A program made the translations under genes and the position numbers. From NCBI GenBank assembly GCA_035764725.1, contig DASTYT010000098.1, positions 28,365 through 92,364 on the forward strand: a stretch of DNA of 64,000 bases. The letters are read 5' to 3'. The DNA is from Candidatus Methylomirabilota bacterium (GTDB taxonomy: Bacteria > Methylomirabilota > Methylomirabilia > Rokubacteriales > CSP1-6). The first letter of the stretch is position 1. Each line of letters opens with the position of its first letter. Shown piece by piece: positions 25,997 to 35,200 of this stretch. The notes below the pieces were generated by a model that saw nothing but the letters and a program-made list of their open reading frames with translations, made no database searches and was not told the DNA's origin.

Positions 25997-27054
25997 GTCA
26001 GACCGACACCCTGCCGCGCGAGCTGGAGGTCGACGAAGACGCGGTCTACGACGAGTTCGTCCGTCGCGGCTGGTGCGACGGGCTGCCCTTCGTGCCGCCC
26101 ACGCCGGAGCGGGTGCGCGCGATGGTGGCGGCGGGCACGGTGGATCCCGCGCGCTCGTTCGGTCTCATGCCGCCGCTCTGGCGCGACTGTACGGTGGAGA
26201 AGATCGCCGTCAACGCGGTGATGGCGGGCTGTCTCCCCGAGTACTTCCCGGTGGTGCTCGCCGCGGTGCAGGCGATCCTGGATCCCGCGTTCAACCTCTA
26301 CGGGGTGCAGGCGACCACGCATCCCGTGGCCCCGCTCCTCATCCTGAACGGGCCCGTCGCCGCGACCATCGGCATGCACGCGGGCTCGGGCTGCTTCGGC
26401 CCGGGTTTTCGCCCCAACGCGACCATCGGCCGCGCCATCCGGCTCGTCTTGATGAACGTGGGCGGCGGCTGGCCGGGCCGTCACGACATGGCCACCCAGG
26501 GCAGCCCGGCCAAGTTCTCGTTCGCGATCGCGGAGGCGGAGGCGGCGAGCCCGTGGGCGCCGCTCCACGTCAGCCGCGGCTTCGCCGCGGAGCAGAGCGT
26601 GGTCACGATGTTCGGCGGCGAGGCGCCGCACAACGTCAACGACCACGTGGGCACCACCGCCGCGGGGATCCTCAACAACGTGGCCGACACCGCGGCCACG
26701 CTGGGCTCGAACGTCGGTTGGTACTTCTCGCAGAGCCAGCTCCTCGTCGTGCTCGGGCCCGAGCATGCCGCGACGATCGCGAGCGATGGATTCACAAGAG
26801 AAGACGTCCAGCGCTTCGTGTTCGAGCACGCGCGGATGCCCCTCGGGCGGCTCAAGCTCGGCGGCATGTACGGGATCCACGACTGGCCGCTCTGGATGCA
26901 GAAGGTGAGCGACGACACCACCATGCTGCCGCTGGTCCCCGCGGTGGAGGACGTCTACGTGATGGTGGCGGGCGGGCCGGGGAAGCACTCCGCGGTCGTG
27001 CCCAACTGCACCTTCAGCCGCGCGGTATCGCGCGTGGTGGAGCCGGCGCCCTAG
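25993..27054 (+). CDS. Conserved partner of UGSC selenoprotein, function unknown
   Basis: A cytoplasmic protein of 353 residues without signal peptide or clear membrane segments. GTG 25993 overlaps the selenoprotein stop (GTGA), so translation is coupled. I do not recognise a characterised family. Notable are several Cys in conserved-looking spots: RGWCDGLPFVPPT, LWRDCTVEKIAVNAVMAGC, HAGSGCFGPGFRPN and VPNCTFSRAV, with GATHPVAP-like His positions and repeated Gly-rich phrases. These could hold a metal or take part in thiol/selenol chemistry with the upstream Sec protein. The coupling suggests a two-component enzyme. Confidence 0.75.
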   Translation: MSQTDTLPRELEVDEDAVYDEFVRRGWCDGLPFVPPTPERVRAMVAAGTVDPARSFGLMPPLWRDCTVEKIAVNAVMAGCLPEYFPVVLAAVQAILDPAFNLYGVQATTHPVAPLLILNGPVAATIGMHAGSGCFGPGFRPNATIGRAIRLVLMNVGGGWPGRHDMATQGSPAKFSFAIAEAEAASPWAPLHVSRGFAAEQSVVTMFGGEAPHNVNDHVGTTAAGILNNVADTAATLGSNVGWYFSQSQLLVVLGPEHAATIASDGFTREDVQRFVFEHARMPLGRLKLGGMYGIHDWPLWMQKVSDDTTMLPLVPAVEDVYVMVAGGPGKHSAVVPNCTFSRAVSRVVEPAP

Positions 27055-27184
27055 CCGGAGCGGAGCGGCCGCGCTGCGCGCGCGCATCATCGGCTGGACG
27101 CTGATCGGCCTGGCGCTGGCCGTCAGCGCGGTCGCGACGGTCGACGCGCGGCGCTCGATCGGCCTGACGTATCCCGGGTTCGGC

Positions 27185-29485
27185 GTGATGGAGCTGCTCT
27201 ACGTGGCCCCGGGCGGGGTCACCAAGGGCGACCTCGCGCCGTTCGATCACATCCACGCCGTCAACGACCGGCCGGTGGCCACCGGCCACGAGCTGCAGGC
27301 CGAGGTGCGCCGCCATTCCCCGGGCACGCCCATCCGCTATCTCGTGAGCCGCCGCGGCCAGATGCTCGAGGTGACCTCGCCGAGCCGCGCCATCACCACC
27401 CGCGACTTCCGTCGCTACCTCTTCGATGCGCTTCTGCCCTCGCTGCTCTACCTCGGGCTGGGCGCGGTGGTCCTCGCCCTGCGGCCGGACGCGCGCGAGA
27501 CGCGGGTCTTCCTCTTCTTCTGCCTCACGTGGTTCTGCACCGCGGGGCTCTTCATCGACTCGTGGATCACGTACCGCTTCAGCCTCCTCTTCCTCACCGC
27601 CTGGGCCTTCGCGCCCGCCGCCTATCTGCACATCGCCCTTCGCTTCCCGCGGACCCGGCCCATCGTCCACCGGTGGAAGCACCTGATCGGCGCGTGCTAT
27701 CTCGTGTCGGCGATCTTCGCCGTCGCCATCCACGTCCCCGTGGGGTGGGTGGGTCTGCTCGTCCCCACGCTCGCGGCGGCGTACTGGGCGGTGGCCCTGC
27801 TGCTCCTCACCCTCGCGCTCCTCGATTCCGCGCGCCGGGGCGGGACCGCGCTCGTCCGCCAGCGCGCCCGCGTGCTCGCGGTGGGGTTCCTGTGCGGTCC
27901 GCTCGTCCCGGTGATCGCGACCGCGTTCGAGGTGGTCGCGGGTCGGACGGTGCCGTACCTCGAGCATCTCTGGCGGCTGAACTTCCTGTTCCCGGTGGCC
28001 GTCGCCTACGCGATGATCCGCTACGACCTCTTCGATCTCCGCTCGGTCATCCGCACCAGCACGGTGTACGCCGCGGTCACCGGCGTGGTGGTGGCGCTCT
28101 ACGCCGGCTCCATCGCCTCGGTGGATCTCGTGCTCGCCAGCCTCGGCATGGGCGAATCCAAGCTCGTGCCCGCGCTCGTGATCGCGCTGGCGGTGGTGCT
28201 GCTGCTCAACCCCGTGTACCGGCGGACGCAGGCTCTCGTCGACCGCCTCTTCTTCCCGGAGCGGCTGGACGTGCAGCGCACGATCGAGCGGGTGGCGGAC
28301 TCCATGACCACCCAGCTCGATCTCAGCCGCATCGTGCTCGTGATCAACGAGACCATCGATGCGCTGCTGCGGCCTCAGGGCCACGCCCTCTTGATCTTCG
28401 ACGAGGCGGCGGGGGCCTACCGGCCCATGGGCGCGGACCGTGGCGCCTTCCTGGCGCTGCCCGCGGAAGCCCCGCTCGTGCGCCTCCTCGCGCGGCGGCC
28501 CCTGCCGATCACCCGGGAGCGGCTCGCCGAGGATCCCTCGCTGCAGGACACGCGCGAGGAATGTCTCGCCGCCCTCGAGGACCTGGGCGCCGCCCTGGTG
28601 GTGCCGGTGACCTTTCGCGAGCGCGTCACCGGGCTCCTCTGCCTGGGGCCGCGCCGCGGAGGGAACGCCTACACCAGCGAGGACCTCCGGCTCACCCGCT
28701 TCCTCGCCAACCAGAGCGCGGTGGCGCTGGAGAACGCCAAGGCCTATACCGCCCTCGAGGTCGCCAACACCGAGCTGCAGTCGGCGCTGCGGCGGGTGCA
28801 GATCCTCGAGTCGATCCGAGCCAACCTCGCCAAGTTCGTCCCGCGCACCGTCCAGGACCTGATCGAGCAGGCCCCGGACGCGCCCCTGCTCGACAAGCGC
28901 GAGATCGACGTGAGCGTGCTCTTCGTGGACATCGCGGGCTACACGCGCTTGAGCGAGCGCTTCGATCTCGCGCGCGTGAACGAGCTGGTCGAGCGCTATT
29001 TCGGCGCGTTCCTCGACGAGATCCTGCGCCACGGCGGCGACGTCAACGAGACGGCGGGCGACGGCCTCATGGTGATCTTCCGTGGGGAGGATCCCCTCAC
29101 CCATGCGCGCGCCGCGGTGCTCGCCGCGGAGGGTGTGCTGCGGCGGGCGCACGCGATCAACGGCGAGATCGCGGAGCTGACCGAACCCATCCGCCTCCAC
29201 GTGGGGGTCAACTCGGGCACGGCGGCGGTGGGCGCCACCAAGATCGAGGGCACCGCGGGCACCCGGTGGACCTACACCGCGTCCGGTCCCGTGACCAATC
29301 TGGCCGCGCGGCTCGCCGCCCTCGGCGAGGGCGACACGGTGATGGTGGGCAGCGAGACCGCCCGTCGGCTCGCGGGCCGCCTCGTCATGCAGGACTGGGG
29401 CGAGCGCCGTCTCAAGAATGTCGAGGGGCCCGTGCGCGTCTACGCCCTGGCCGTCGCGGCCACCGCGGCGAGCGCCGCGCCCTAG
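27185..29485 (+). CDS. Membrane PDZ/GAF/class III adenylate-guanylate cyclase
   Basis: Signalling protein of at least 766 residues. From the N-terminus: a PDZ-like domain (APGGVTKGDLAPFDHIHAVND), a seven-to-eight-helix membrane region (about 80-340), a GAF domain (about 355-530), a short coiled linker and a class III nucleotide cyclase domain (VSVLFVDIAGYTRLSERFD with metal Asp; ETAGDGLMVIF; LKNVEGPVRVYALAV). The frame stays open upstream of GTG 27185 and encodes a good membrane helix (IIGWTLIGLALAVSAV), but has only CTG codons there, the first at 27074, 20 bases after the preceding stop. The true start may be that CTG. It makes cAMP or cGMP in response to an unknown signal. Confidence 0.85.
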   Translation: MMELLYVAPGGVTKGDLAPFDHIHAVNDRPVATGHELQAEVRRHSPGTPIRYLVSRRGQMLEVTSPSRAITTRDFRRYLFDALLPSLLYLGLGAVVLALRPDARETRVFLFFCLTWFCTAGLFIDSWITYRFSLLFLTAWAFAPAAYLHIALRFPRTRPIVHRWKHLIGACYLVSAIFAVAIHVPVGWVGLLVPTLAAAYWAVALLLLTLALLDSARRGGTALVRQRARVLAVGFLCGPLVPVIATAFEVVAGRTVPYLEHLWRLNFLFPVAVAYAMIRYDLFDLRSVIRTSTVYAAVTGVVVALYAGSIASVDLVLASLGMGESKLVPALVIALAVVLLLNPVYRRTQALVDRLFFPERLDVQRTIERVADSMTTQLDLSRIVLVINETIDALLRPQGHALLIFDEAAGAYRPMGADRGAFLALPAEAPLVRLLARRPLPITRERLAEDPSLQDTREECLAALEDLGAALVVPVTFRERVTGLLCLGPRRGGNAYTSEDLRLTRFLANQSAVALENAKAYTALEVANTELQSALRRVQILESIRANLAKFVPRTVQDLIEQAPDAPLLDKREIDVSVLFVDIAGYTRLSERFDLARVNELVERYFGAFLDEILRHGGDVNETAGDGLMVIFRGEDPLTHARAAVLAAEGVLRRAHAINGEIAELTEPIRLHVGVNSGTAAVGATKIEGTAGTRWTYTASGPVTNLAARLAALGEGDTVMVGSETARRLAGRLVMQDWGERRLKNVEGPVRVYALAVAATAASAAP

Positions 29486-30366
29486 CCCGGCGCGGCAGCG
29501 GCGAGCAGGCCCAGGGCGCCCAGGAGGAGCGCGGCGCCCAGCACCCCGAGCGCGCCCAGGCTCTCGCCGAACACCGCCACGCCCAGCGTGGTCGCGGTCA
29601 GGGGCTCGAGGAGCGAGACGATGCCCGCGGCGGTGGCGGGCACGCGGCGAAGGCCCACGGTGAAGAGCACGTAGGCCAGCGCGGTGGGGACCACGCCGAG
29701 GTAGACGAGCAAGGGCCAGGTCTCCGCGAGCGGCGCGCGGATCGGCCCTGCCGCGACGAGCGCGGGCGAGATCAGCACGGCGGCGAGGCCGAAGGTGGCG
29801 GCGGCGAGCGGCAGCGGCGACACGCGCGCCAGCAGCCGCTTGGTGCCCACCGCGTAAACGGCGTAAGATAGCCCGGCGCCGAGGGCGAGCAGCGCGCCGG
29901 CGCCGAAGCGGCCGGCGATCTCGCCGAGGCCGCGCGGGCCCACGACGAGCAGCGCGGTGCCGGCCACGGCGAGGGCGAGCGAGACCCGCACCACCGCGGT
30001 CAGGCGTTCGCCGAGCACGAGCGCCGCGAGCAGGGCGATCAGCATCGGGGCCGAGCAGATCGCGAGCAGCGCGGCGACGGCGACGCCGGTGAGCGTCACC
30101 GCCCAGAAGTAGAAGAGCTGATAGGCGGCCATGGCGCCGCCCACCACGGCGAGCGCGAGCCAGTCCGCGCGCGCGAAGGTGGGGCGCGGGGCCGGACGTG
30201 GGCTCGCGAGGCAGGCGGCCGCGAGCAGGCAGGGCGCGGCCACGGCGAGGCGCATCCAGCCCACGAGGAGGGGCCCGGCGGCGTCGCGCGCGGCGAGGGT
30301 CATGGTGGCGCCCGTCGTGCCCCACGAGATCGCAGCGAAGCCGACGAGGAGAAGACCAATGAGCAT
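29482..30366 (-). CDS. EamA/DMT-family transporter
   Basis: Inner-membrane transporter of 294 residues with two EamA repeats and about ten helices (SWGTTGATMTLAARDAAGPLLVGWMRLA in repeat one; GLSYAVYAVGTKRLL and LGVVPTALAYVLFTVGLRRVPATAAGIVSLLEPLTAT in repeat two, the last being the typical EamA pattern). Substrate is unknown; relatives export amino acids or metabolites. The ATG at 30366 overlaps the divergent dehydrogenase start by 8 bases, so the two promoters must lie inside the opposite coding regions. It is convergent with the cyclase, sharing 4 bases. Confidence 0.85.
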   Translation of the reverse strand: MLIGLLLVGFAAISWGTTGATMTLAARDAAGPLLVGWMRLAVAAPCLLAAACLASPRPAPRPTFARADWLALAVVGGAMAAYQLFYFWAVTLTGVAVAALLAICSAPMLIALLAALVLGERLTAVVRVSLALAVAGTALLVVGPRGLGEIAGRFGAGALLALGAGLSYAVYAVGTKRLLARVSPLPLAAATFGLAAVLISPALVAAGPIRAPLAETWPLLVYLGVVPTALAYVLFTVGLRRVPATAAGIVSLLEPLTATTLGVAVFGESLGALGVLGAALLLGALGLLAAAAPG

Positions 30367-31300
30367 CGAGGCGACAGTATACGGGAGCGGGGACGGCGGG
30401 CCCCTGGGCTTCATCGGGCTCGGCAAGATGGGCGCGCCGATGGCCGGGCGGCTGCTCGCGAAGGGCTACGCCCTGATGGTCCACGATGTCGCGCCGGCGG
30501 CGGCCGAGCCGCTGCTCGCGCGCGGCGCCAAGTGGGCGCGGTCGCCGGCGGCGGTGGCGCGCGAGACGCGCACGATCATCACCATCGTGCCGTCGTCACG
30601 CGAGGTCCGGACGCTGGCCGACGGCCCCGAGGGCCTGCTCGCCGGGCTCCAGGGCGGGGCGCTCGTCGTCGAGATGACCTCGGCCGATCCCTCCGCCACG
30701 CGCGCGCTCGCCGCCGAGGTGGCCGCCCGCGGCGCCGCGCTCATCGACGCGCCGGTGTCCGGCGGCGTCATCGGCGCCACCGCCGGCACGCTCGCGATCA
30801 TGGTCGGCGGCGAGGCCGCGCTGCTCGCGCGCGTTCGCCCCATCCTCGAGGTGATGGGGGACAAGATCTTCCACGCGGGGCCGGTGGGCGCGGGCCACGC
30901 CATCAAGCTCGTGAACAATGCCTGCTCGGCGGCCGCACTGGCCATGACCATCGAGGCAGTGGCGGTGGCGACCCGGGCGGGGCTCGATCCCGCGCGCGCG
31001 GTCGAGATCATCCAGGCTTCCAGCGGGCGCTCCAACGCCACCGAGACGAAGTTCCCGCGCTTCATCCTCAACGGGCGCTTCGACGCCGGCTTCGCCATCC
31101 GGCTCATGGCCAAGGATCTCGCGGGCTACGAGCGGCTCGCGGAGGAGACGGGAGTGGGCTCGCGCTTCGGCGCGGCGGCGGCCGCGCTCTATCGTGAGGC
31201 ACTCGAGCGCGGGCTGGCGGAATTGGACCACACGGCGATCGCGAAGCTCATCGAGGAACGGACGGGGACCCGGCTGCGCGCCGGGTCGGGAGGGGCGTGA
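30359..31300 (+). CDS. NAD(P)-binding beta-hydroxyacid dehydrogenase (HIBADH family) A
   Basis: Oxidoreductase of 313 residues from ATG 30359. The Rossmann motif is GFIGLGKMGAPMAGRLLAKG, the substrate motif is DAPVSGGVIGATAGTLAIMVGG and the catalytic Lys lies in GHAIKLVNN, all hallmarks of 3-hydroxyisobutyrate/tartronate-semialdehyde dehydrogenases. Substrate is unknown. The next gene overlaps by one base and encodes a relative. ATG 30359 adds 16 residues before the family core; the only later candidate is CTG 30404, which would remove the overlap with the divergent gene. Confidence 0.85.
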   Translation: MSIEATVYGSGDGGPLGFIGLGKMGAPMAGRLLAKGYALMVHDVAPAAAEPLLARGAKWARSPAAVARETRTIITIVPSSREVRTLADGPEGLLAGLQGGALVVEMTSADPSATRALAAEVAARGAALIDAPVSGGVIGATAGTLAIMVGGEAALLARVRPILEVMGDKIFHAGPVGAGHAIKLVNNACSAAALAMTIEAVAVATRAGLDPARAVEIIQASSGRSNATETKFPRFILNGRFDAGFAIRLMAKDLAGYERLAEETGVGSRFGAAAAALYREALERGLAELDHTAIAKLIEERTGTRLRAGSGGA

Positions 31301-32205
31301 TGGCGCGGATCGGCTTCATCGGGGTCGGCACCATGGGGCTGCCCATGGCCACCAATCTGGTCAAGAAGGGCTTCACGGTGACCGCGTTCGATCTCAACGC
31401 GGACGCGGTGAAGGCGGCGGCCGCGGCGGGCATGACGGCGGCGGCCTCGGCGGCGGAGGCGGTGGCGGGCGCGGAGGTGGTCATCACGATGCTGCCGTCG
31501 TCCTCGCACGTCGAGAAGGCGTACACCGGGGACGGCGGCGTGCTCGCCGCCGCGAAGAAGGGCACGCTGTGCGTGGACATGTCCACCGTCGATCCCGCGG
31601 TGTCGCGGCGCATCGCGGCGTCGGCCGCGGAGCGCGGCCTCCGCTTCATCGACGCGCCGGTGTCGGGCGGGGTGACGGGAGCGACCGACGCGACGCTGGC
31701 GATCATGGTGGGCGGCGCCGCCGCCGACGTGGAGGCGGCACGACCCGCGCTCTCCGCCATGGGCACCAACGTCATCCACGTGGGTGCGGTCGGGAGCGGC
31801 GAGGTCGTCAAGCTCTGCAACAACCTCATCGCCGGGGTGTCGGCGGTGGCGGTGAGCGAGGCCTTCCGGATCGCGCAGGGCTTCGGCGTCGACCCCAAGG
31901 TGGTCACCGAGGTGATCTCGAAGTCATCGGGCAACACATGGGTCATGGAGAAGGCCCACCCGGTGCCCGGTCTCGTCGCCCGCGCCGCGTCCACGAACGA
32001 GTACCGCCCCGGCTTCATGACCGATCTCATGTGCAAGGACGTGGGCCTGGCGGTGGAGGCAGCCCGGGCGCTGCGGATCCCCGTGTTCGTCGCGCCCGCC
32101 GCGCAGCAGGTGTATCGGCTCGCGTCCTCGCACGGCCTGGGACGGAAGGATTTCACGAGCGTATACTCGTTCCTCAAGCCGTCGTCGGACCAGGCTCCGG
32201 TGTAG
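31300..32205 (+). CDS. NAD(P)-binding beta-hydroxyacid dehydrogenase (HIBADH family) B
   Basis: A second dehydrogenase of the same family, 301 residues, starting at ATG 31300 inside the previous stop (TGATG; GTG 31297 is possible). It has GFIGVGTMGLPMATNLVKKG, DAPVSGGVTGATDATLAIMVGG and the lysine in GEVVKLCNNLIAG, plus KDVGLAVEAARAL, the C-terminal conserved helix with catalytic-site Lys and Asp. It is about as distant from copy A as separate subfamilies are. The two probably act on related short hydroxyacids or form a mixed complex. Confidence 0.87.
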   Translation: MARIGFIGVGTMGLPMATNLVKKGFTVTAFDLNADAVKAAAAAGMTAAASAAEAVAGAEVVITMLPSSSHVEKAYTGDGGVLAAAKKGTLCVDMSTVDPAVSRRIAASAAERGLRFIDAPVSGGVTGATDATLAIMVGGAAADVEAARPALSAMGTNVIHVGAVGSGEVVKLCNNLIAGVSAVAVSEAFRIAQGFGVDPKVVTEVISKSSGNTWVMEKAHPVPGLVARAASTNEYRPGFMTDLMCKDVGLAVEAARALRIPVFVAPAAQQVYRLASSHGLGRKDFTSVYSFLKPSSDQAPV

Positions 32206-32226
32206 AATCCGCGATCCGTCGGAGGA
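32203..32226 (+). promoter_or_regulatory. Candidate -10 and ribosome site of DUF748 gene
   Basis: TAGAAT (32203-32208) overlaps the previous stop codon and GGAGGA (32221-32226) lies 6 bases before ATG 32233. The DUF748 gene can thus be expressed on its own. Confidence 0.4.
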
Positions 32227-32232
32227 CACCCC

Positions 32233-35200
32233 ATGCGCAGGTGGCGCATCCTGCTCCTGGTCGCCGCCACGCTGTTCGTGGTGGCGGCAGCGGTGTTCCT
32301 CTGGCAGCTGCCGGAGATCGTGCGCCGCGTCGCCGTCGCCCGCATTCCCGAGCTTACCGGGCGGGCGGTATCTATTGACGACATCGATCTCAATCTCTTC
32401 ACCGGCCGCGTCGCCCTCAAGGGATTTCGCATGGCCGAGCGCGAGGGCTCCGACGCCTTCATCAAGTTCGATCGCCTGGACGCGCGGCTGTTCCTGCCGT
32501 CCATCGTCCTCCTGGACATCCGCCTGAGCAGCGTGAGCCTCACGGGCCTCGAGGCGCGGCTCATCCGCACCGCCCCCGACACCTTCAACTTCTCCGACAT
32601 CATCGACCGGCTGCCCAAGCCGGATCCCAACGCCAAGCCGGGCCGCCTGTCCGTCACCCTGGATCACGTGGCCCTCGCGCGGTCGAAGGTCACGATCGTG
32701 GATCACGCGGTGACGCCCGCGGCGGACTGGTCGCTGCAAAGCCTCGACGCCGAAGCCTCCAGTTTCTCGACGGACACACGCCATGCCCCCGCCGAGGCCT
32801 CGGTGCGGCTCAAGTCCGGCGAGGCCAGCGTCGAGTTCCAGAAGATCCGCTTCAAGCTCCAGCCCTTCGCGACTTCCGCGTCGATCAAGCTCGCCGGCTT
32901 CGACGCCACGCGACTCAAGCCCTACATTGTCGATCCCGAGGTGACGCTGGGCGCGGCCGTGGTGAGCGCGGCCCTCGACGTGTCGGTGAAGCGCGACGGG
33001 CCGAAGCTCCAGGAGGCGTGGGCGGCGGGCGACATCACCGTCCAGGGCATCGCGCTGAGCCACATCGAGGGGCCGGGCCGCTTCCTCGCGCTGAAGCGCT
33101 TCCACGCGAGGATCGACAAGGCCGACGCGGTGGCCCGCGCCGTCACGCTGGCGCAGGTCGAGGTCGAGTCGCCCAATCTGGGCATGGTCCGGCGGCCCGA
33201 CGGACAGATGGACATCCTCATCGCGCTCGACCGCCTGATCCAGCGCCGCGCCGCCGAGGAGCGCGCGCGCCTCGAGGGGGCGAAGCGGCCGGGCCAGCCG
33301 GCGCCGGAGGGCGCGCCGGCCGCGCCCCCCGCGCCGCCCGAGACGCCCTGGCTCGTGCGCATCACGGAGCTCCTCCTCACCAATGGCAAGGTCACGGTGA
33401 CCGACGAGACGGTCACGCCGCCCGCCCAGTGGCACGTGGACGATCTTGCGGTGAAGGTCGCGAAGTACTCCATCGCGGGCACGGATCCCCCTGCCACCGG
33501 CGAGGTGACGGCCCACGTGACGGGGCCGGGCCGCGGCAACAACGTCGCCACTCTCGATCTCGCTGTCTCCTCGCTCCGCACCGCGGCGCCCTTCGCCGGC
33601 ATCGCGCAGGTGAAGCTGACCGACTTCGATCTCCGCGCCATCCGGCCGTACGTCGCGCAGCAGATCGGCATCGCCGCAGTCCGCACCCGCGGCAAGCTGT
33701 CGGTCGATCTTCAGGCCGACCTCGCGCGACAAGAGGGCGCCGCCGAGCTCGCGCGGGGACTCGTGAGCGGGACGGTGCGCCTGCAGAACGTCGCGGTGGT
33801 CCCCCGTGGTGAGCGCACGCCGCTCCTGCGGCTCCCCAAGCTCGTGCTCGGCATCAAGCAGGCGGACCTGGTCGGCCGCTCGGTGGCGCTGGGAGCGCTC
33901 GAGATCGAGGGGCTCGAGGGGCGCATCACCCGGGAGGCCAGCGGAGAGGTGGACATCGTCACGATCGCCGAGCGCGTGAAGGGCGAGGCCATTGCGGGCC
34001 CGAAGGCCGGCGCCAAGGCGGGGACGGTGGCCGCGCCCGAGACGAAGCCGAATGCCGCGCCCGCCGCGCCCCGGGGCCCGCCGCCCCCTCCGTGGCGGCT
34101 CTCCCTCGATCGGCTGACCGCCAAGAACGGCATCGGGATCTTCGAGGACGAGAGGGTCTCGCCCGTCACCACGCTCACCGTCAACGACATCATGGTGACC
34201 GCGCAGAAGCTCCTCTGGCCCACCGTGCGCGGCGCGGCGCCGGGCACGCTCGAGATCACGGCGGGGCTGCCGGGTGGCGGCCTGTTCCTGCTCCAGGGGA
34301 CCGCATCGCTCGAGCCCCTGGACATCACGTTCCAGGTCTCGTCGCTCGACGTGTCCATCGAGCCGTACCAGGCGTACTTCCCGTTCCCCGCCCGCTTCAA
34401 GGGACTCTTCAGCGGGGACAGCCTCAACACCATCAAGATCGAGAACGGCAAGTTCCTCGCCGCCTCCCAGGGGAACGCCTTCGCCAAGCAGATCGAAGTC
34501 TGGGAGCCGGGCGCCGAGTCGCCGGCCATGACCCTCGAGAAGATGGAGATCCGCGGCATCGACTTCTCCTGGCCGAACTACGCGTTCATCAACCTCGTCT
34601 ATCTCTTGCGCCCGGAGGTGCGGATCGAGCGCGCGACCGACGGGACCCTCAACCTGCGCCGCATGTTCACCGTCCCCAAGAAGGGGCCGGACACCGAGCC
34701 CGACAAGGGCAAGGACGACAGGAGGGACGACAAGAAGAAGGAGGACAAGGACCAGTCGCCCGAGGCCGTCGTCGCGGGCGCCACCGCCGAGCCGAAGGAG
34801 CCCAATCTCCTCGAGGAGATGGTGCTGGACTTCGATCGCATCACGATCGAGGAGGGCTACAACCGCTTCCTGGACCAGACGACCAAGCCGCCGTTCTCCC
34901 AGGACATCGGGCGGCTGGCCGTGACCATCCGCAACCTGTCGAACGCGCCCGGGCGGCGCTCCACCCTCACGCTCCAGGGCGTCGTGGGCGGCGACGCGGC
35001 GCTCGACCTGCGCGGCGAGATGTCGCGACTCGGCGACGATTTCTCGGCCGACCTCGTCGGCGAGCTGCGCGACTTCACGGTGGCGAGCGCGAATCCGTAC
35101 GCGAACAGCTTCCTCGCCTGGATCGTCAAGCAGGGCAAGCTCGGGGTGAAGGTGCACTACCGGATCGAGCAGGATCGGCTCATGGGCGAGAACCAGATCG

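Noticed and set aside
27014-30484. A 1156-codon minus-strand open frame opposite the cyclase
   Set aside because: Its residues are those expected of an antisense shadow; the cyclase and transporter explain the region.
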